This document shows, in pieces, positions 11,916-13,547 of a stretch of 13,547 nucleotides of DNA; within the stretch, counting starts at the first letter, position 1, and each line of letters begins with the position of its first letter. The notes under the pieces are model-generated. The model was not told where the DNA came from, did not search any database, and worked only from the letters and a program-made list of their open reading frames with translations. This DNA is from Nostoc sp. CHAB 5715 (lineage in GTDB: Bacteria > Cyanobacteriota > Cyanobacteriia > Cyanobacteriales > Nostocaceae). The DNA lies in contig NZ_JAIVFR010000063.1 of NCBI RefSeq assembly GCF_020829685.1, forward strand, positions 1 to 13,547, in the 5' to 3' direction. A program made the position numbers and the translations under genes.

Positions 11916-13547
11916 CTAACTGGGGATGTAAAACTGCATACTCCTTAAACTGGGTAAGTTTAAGGAATCATGTACGCTCGTGTCATAAATGGTGTATGCC
12001 CACTCACACAGGTATGTATATAAATCTGCTAATGTCCAAACGGCAAGTTGTTTGGGGTCAACAACCTTGGTTAATTGACGTGGCTGCTTACTGGCTTGGG
12101 TGTTGCCTAGTAAGTTAAAGATAAATTCAGTATTGGTTGTGCCGAATAATCGCTCAACTACTGAGCCAAAACGGGGTTTAGCACCAGGACGAGTCTTTTT
12201 GATGCAGTGGTAGCGTGCTAATAAGGTATCAAAGTAAACGCTATGAAATTCCTTGCCGCCATCTACAACTACGGATTGGGGAAAACGACCAAAACGCTGG
12301 ACGCACAACCGTAGTGCCATCATGCAAGACCTGTAAGAAGGTGGGTCAAAGGTAAGATAAACTGCTAAGATGCGTCGGGAGTAGGCATCAATCAGTAATG
12401 TCAGCCAAGGTCGTCCTAAGTTCCGACCAGAAACTTTAGAGCGTAATTCGATATCGAGTTGGGTGTGGTCAAGATGGCAGATAGCAAAGGGGCGGTCTCC
12501 GTGCCGGGGTGTAGTTTTAGCTAGTTCTAAAACAATCGGTTCGGTTGGGTATGCGGCTTTTGCTCCCTGACGTTTTAAAGTCTGCTCATGGATTGGACGC
12601 TTTTTTAGCCGAGTATAAAATGTGCGCTGACTCAGTGGAGGGATGTTGGCTCTTTCGCAGGCTCTTGTATATGCCCGATAAACAGAAGCGGCTGGAGCTT
12701 GTCTTGGTGTCTCGAAGTGTTCTGTAATAAATTTATCTAGTAAAACGCTGGCATCTGTTGGTGCTTTGGGGAGGCGATTTCCTCTATTATTTGTACGTGG
12801 GAGCAAACCAACATAACCGCAACCAAAAGTGGCTTCCGCTTCCCGAAACTGTTTGACCCATCGAGACAAGGTGCTTTGAGGAATGTCCTTATATATGTCT
12901 GTGCGGTGCTGGAAATATGCTTGTACTAGATGAAATCTGCGATTGGCTCTTTGTAGATCCGCAGGTGAGGCGGCATCCATCAATTCACGCACTCCCTCAT
13001 TGAGGGTTGTTTGTTTTTCTGAGGTGAGAATGTTGATAGTGCCGCTATCAAATAATTGCAGAAAAAATGCTGTGGGCAATTGCATTGGTTGCCCAACTTC
13101 AGGTAAAAGTGTGGTTGTCGTCTCGCCCAAGTTAACTAAAGTCCAAAGTTGTGAGTCCCAGACTAATAAAGTGTTAGGCAAGAGAGTTGTGGGTGAGGTA
13201 ATTGTTTGATGATGCCCACTTATCCCTATGGCTAAATGTGTATGAGCAGCATGAGTTTGTTCGTCTGCCCATAGCTGAACTCGCCAATGCTCCACTAAGG
13301 AAACTGCATACAAGTCTACGTAGAGTTGCTCTTTTGCAATCATGGCGTAAATATCGTTAGCACGCACTCCGGGAATGGTTGCAAGTGTAGCGGCTATGGT
13401 TGTTCCTGGACTGGCTTGGACTGAAGACAGTATTTGTTCTGTAATGGAAAGGGGGATATTGGCGGTGAACCTAAAGTAGTCTTCTAAAAACATTAGGTTC
13501 TGGGTAAATATGGGATTTAGTTCGGTATCGGTGCGAACGTGGTATTT
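11916..13547 (-). CDS. tnsB: TnsB-like DDE transposase, 5' end beyond the window, C-terminus truncated; probable TnsA-TnsB fusion
   Basis: The Mu/Tn7-type transposase cuts and joins transposon ends. Numbered from the Met at 13493: an HTH-like segment near 199-215 (DIYKDIPQSTLSRWVKQF), then the RNase H-fold core with Asp342 (CHLDHTQLD), LLIDAYSRRI, Asp411 (VVVDGGKEF) and Glu447 (SVVERLFG), with 35 residues between the last two, as expected for DDE enzymes. The frame stays open through the right edge (YHVRTDTELNPIFTQNL precedes that Met), so the Met is not the true start. That stretch and residues 1-75 resemble, from memory, the C-terminal part of TnsA-like nucleases, suggesting a TnsA-TnsB fusion. 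Only 78 residues follow Glu447, whereas TnsB and MuA relatives have roughly 200 or more there, so the C-terminal domain is missing. The last 13 or so residues appear to be tnsC sequence read in another frame. Confidence 0.85.
   Translation of the reverse strand, partial: KYHVRTDTELNPIFTQNLMFLEDYFRFTANIPLSITEQILSSVQASPGTTIAATLATIPGVRANDIYAMIAKEQLYVDLYAVSLVEHWRVQLWADEQTHAAHTHLAIGISGHHQTITSPTTLLPNTLLVWDSQLWTLVNLGETTTTLLPEVGQPMQLPTAFFLQLFDSGTINILTSEKQTTLNEGVRELMDAASPADLQRANRRFHLVQAYFQHRTDIYKDIPQSTLSRWVKQFREAEATFGCGYVGLLPRTNNRGNRLPKAPTDASVLLDKFITEHFETPRQAPAASVYRAYTRACERANIPPLSQRTFYTRLKKRPIHEQTLKRQGAKAAYPTEPIVLELAKTTPRHGDRPFAICHLDHTQLDIELRSKVSGRNLGRPWLTLLIDAYSRRILAVYLTFDPPSYRSCMMALRLCVQRFGRFPQSVVVDGGKEFHSVYFDTLLARYHCIKKTRPGAKPRFGSVVERLFGTTNTEFIFNLLGNTQASKQPRQLTKVVDPKQLAVWTLADLYTYLCEWAYTIYDTSVHDSLNLPSLRSMQFYIPS
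11942..11966 (-). other. Hairpin at the tnsB/tnsC junction
   Basis: TCCTTAAACT and AGTTTAAGGA form a perfect 10-bp stem with a 5-nt loop, exactly where the truncated tnsB frame runs into the startless tnsC frame. In the mRNA the 3' arm contains most of an AAGGAG ribosome-site sequence, so folding would hide it. It could be a translational control hairpin, or a structure that promoted the deletion at this point. Confidence 0.6.

Noticed and set aside
12545..13209. Rightward frames of 60 and 88 codons opposite the transposase gene
   Set aside because: They overlap the strongly supported TnsB coding sequence on the other strand and show no family features.

Overview
The window looks like accessory DNA from a cyanobacterium, most likely a plasmid or a plasmid-derived mobile element. 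Three lines point there: the cyanobacterial HIP1 core GCGATCGC occurs at 467-474, 3572-3579 and 8308-8315; a Uma2-family nuclease, a family greatly expanded in cyanobacteria, is present; and the largest gene resembles the primase/helicase-type Rep proteins (CyRepA-like, DUF3854) of cyanobacterial plasmids. No rRNA, tRNA, CRISPR array or metabolic gene was found.

Layout. (1) 1-357: the last codons of a rightward gene cut by the edge, a small leftward orphan gene, and two strong hairpins. (2) 358-4571: a leftward replication pair, a 148-aa protein translationally coupled (TAATG overlap) to a 1255-aa replication protein with a Zn-ribbon, a TOPRIM-like centre and a helicase. (3) 4572-4856: a gene-free stretch with inverted repeats, a candidate origin/control region. 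(4) 4857-6799: a leftward operon of XRE regulator, Uma2 nuclease, winged-HTH (excisionase-like) protein and a 259-aa orphan. (5) 6800-6948: a compact divergent control region in which two back-to-back promoters share a perfect palindrome across their -35 boxes. (6) 6949-9472: a rightward operon of seven mostly unrecognised genes (HTH plus coiled coil, small proteins, a 51-aa membrane peptide, a Ser/Asn-linker protein) closed by a textbook terminator. It is followed by a two-TM coiled-coil protein at 9521-10111. (7) 10207-10492: a ribbon-helix-helix gene flanked by four copies of the 15-bp motif CCATGTAWTACACGG. (8) 10540-13547: a leftward Tn7-like transposition module, a TnsC-type AAA+ ATPase and a TnsB-type DDE transposase that runs off the right edge and probably carries a TnsA part there.

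How the parts fit. Sections 2-6 read as one replicon with a phage-like two-way switch: the XRE protein probably binds the palindrome and sets the balance between its own leftward operon and the rightward orphan operon. Section 8 is different in character (higher GC, no HIP1) and is probably a separate transposon that entered the replicon. Its tnsB/tnsC junction looks damaged. TnsB stops about 78 residues after the catalytic Glu, without the usual C-terminal domain. The TnsC frame stays open upstream of its first ATG, in convincing protein sequence but with no start codon. A deletion joining the two genes is the simplest reading. No TniQ/TnsD gene or CRISPR effector is in view.
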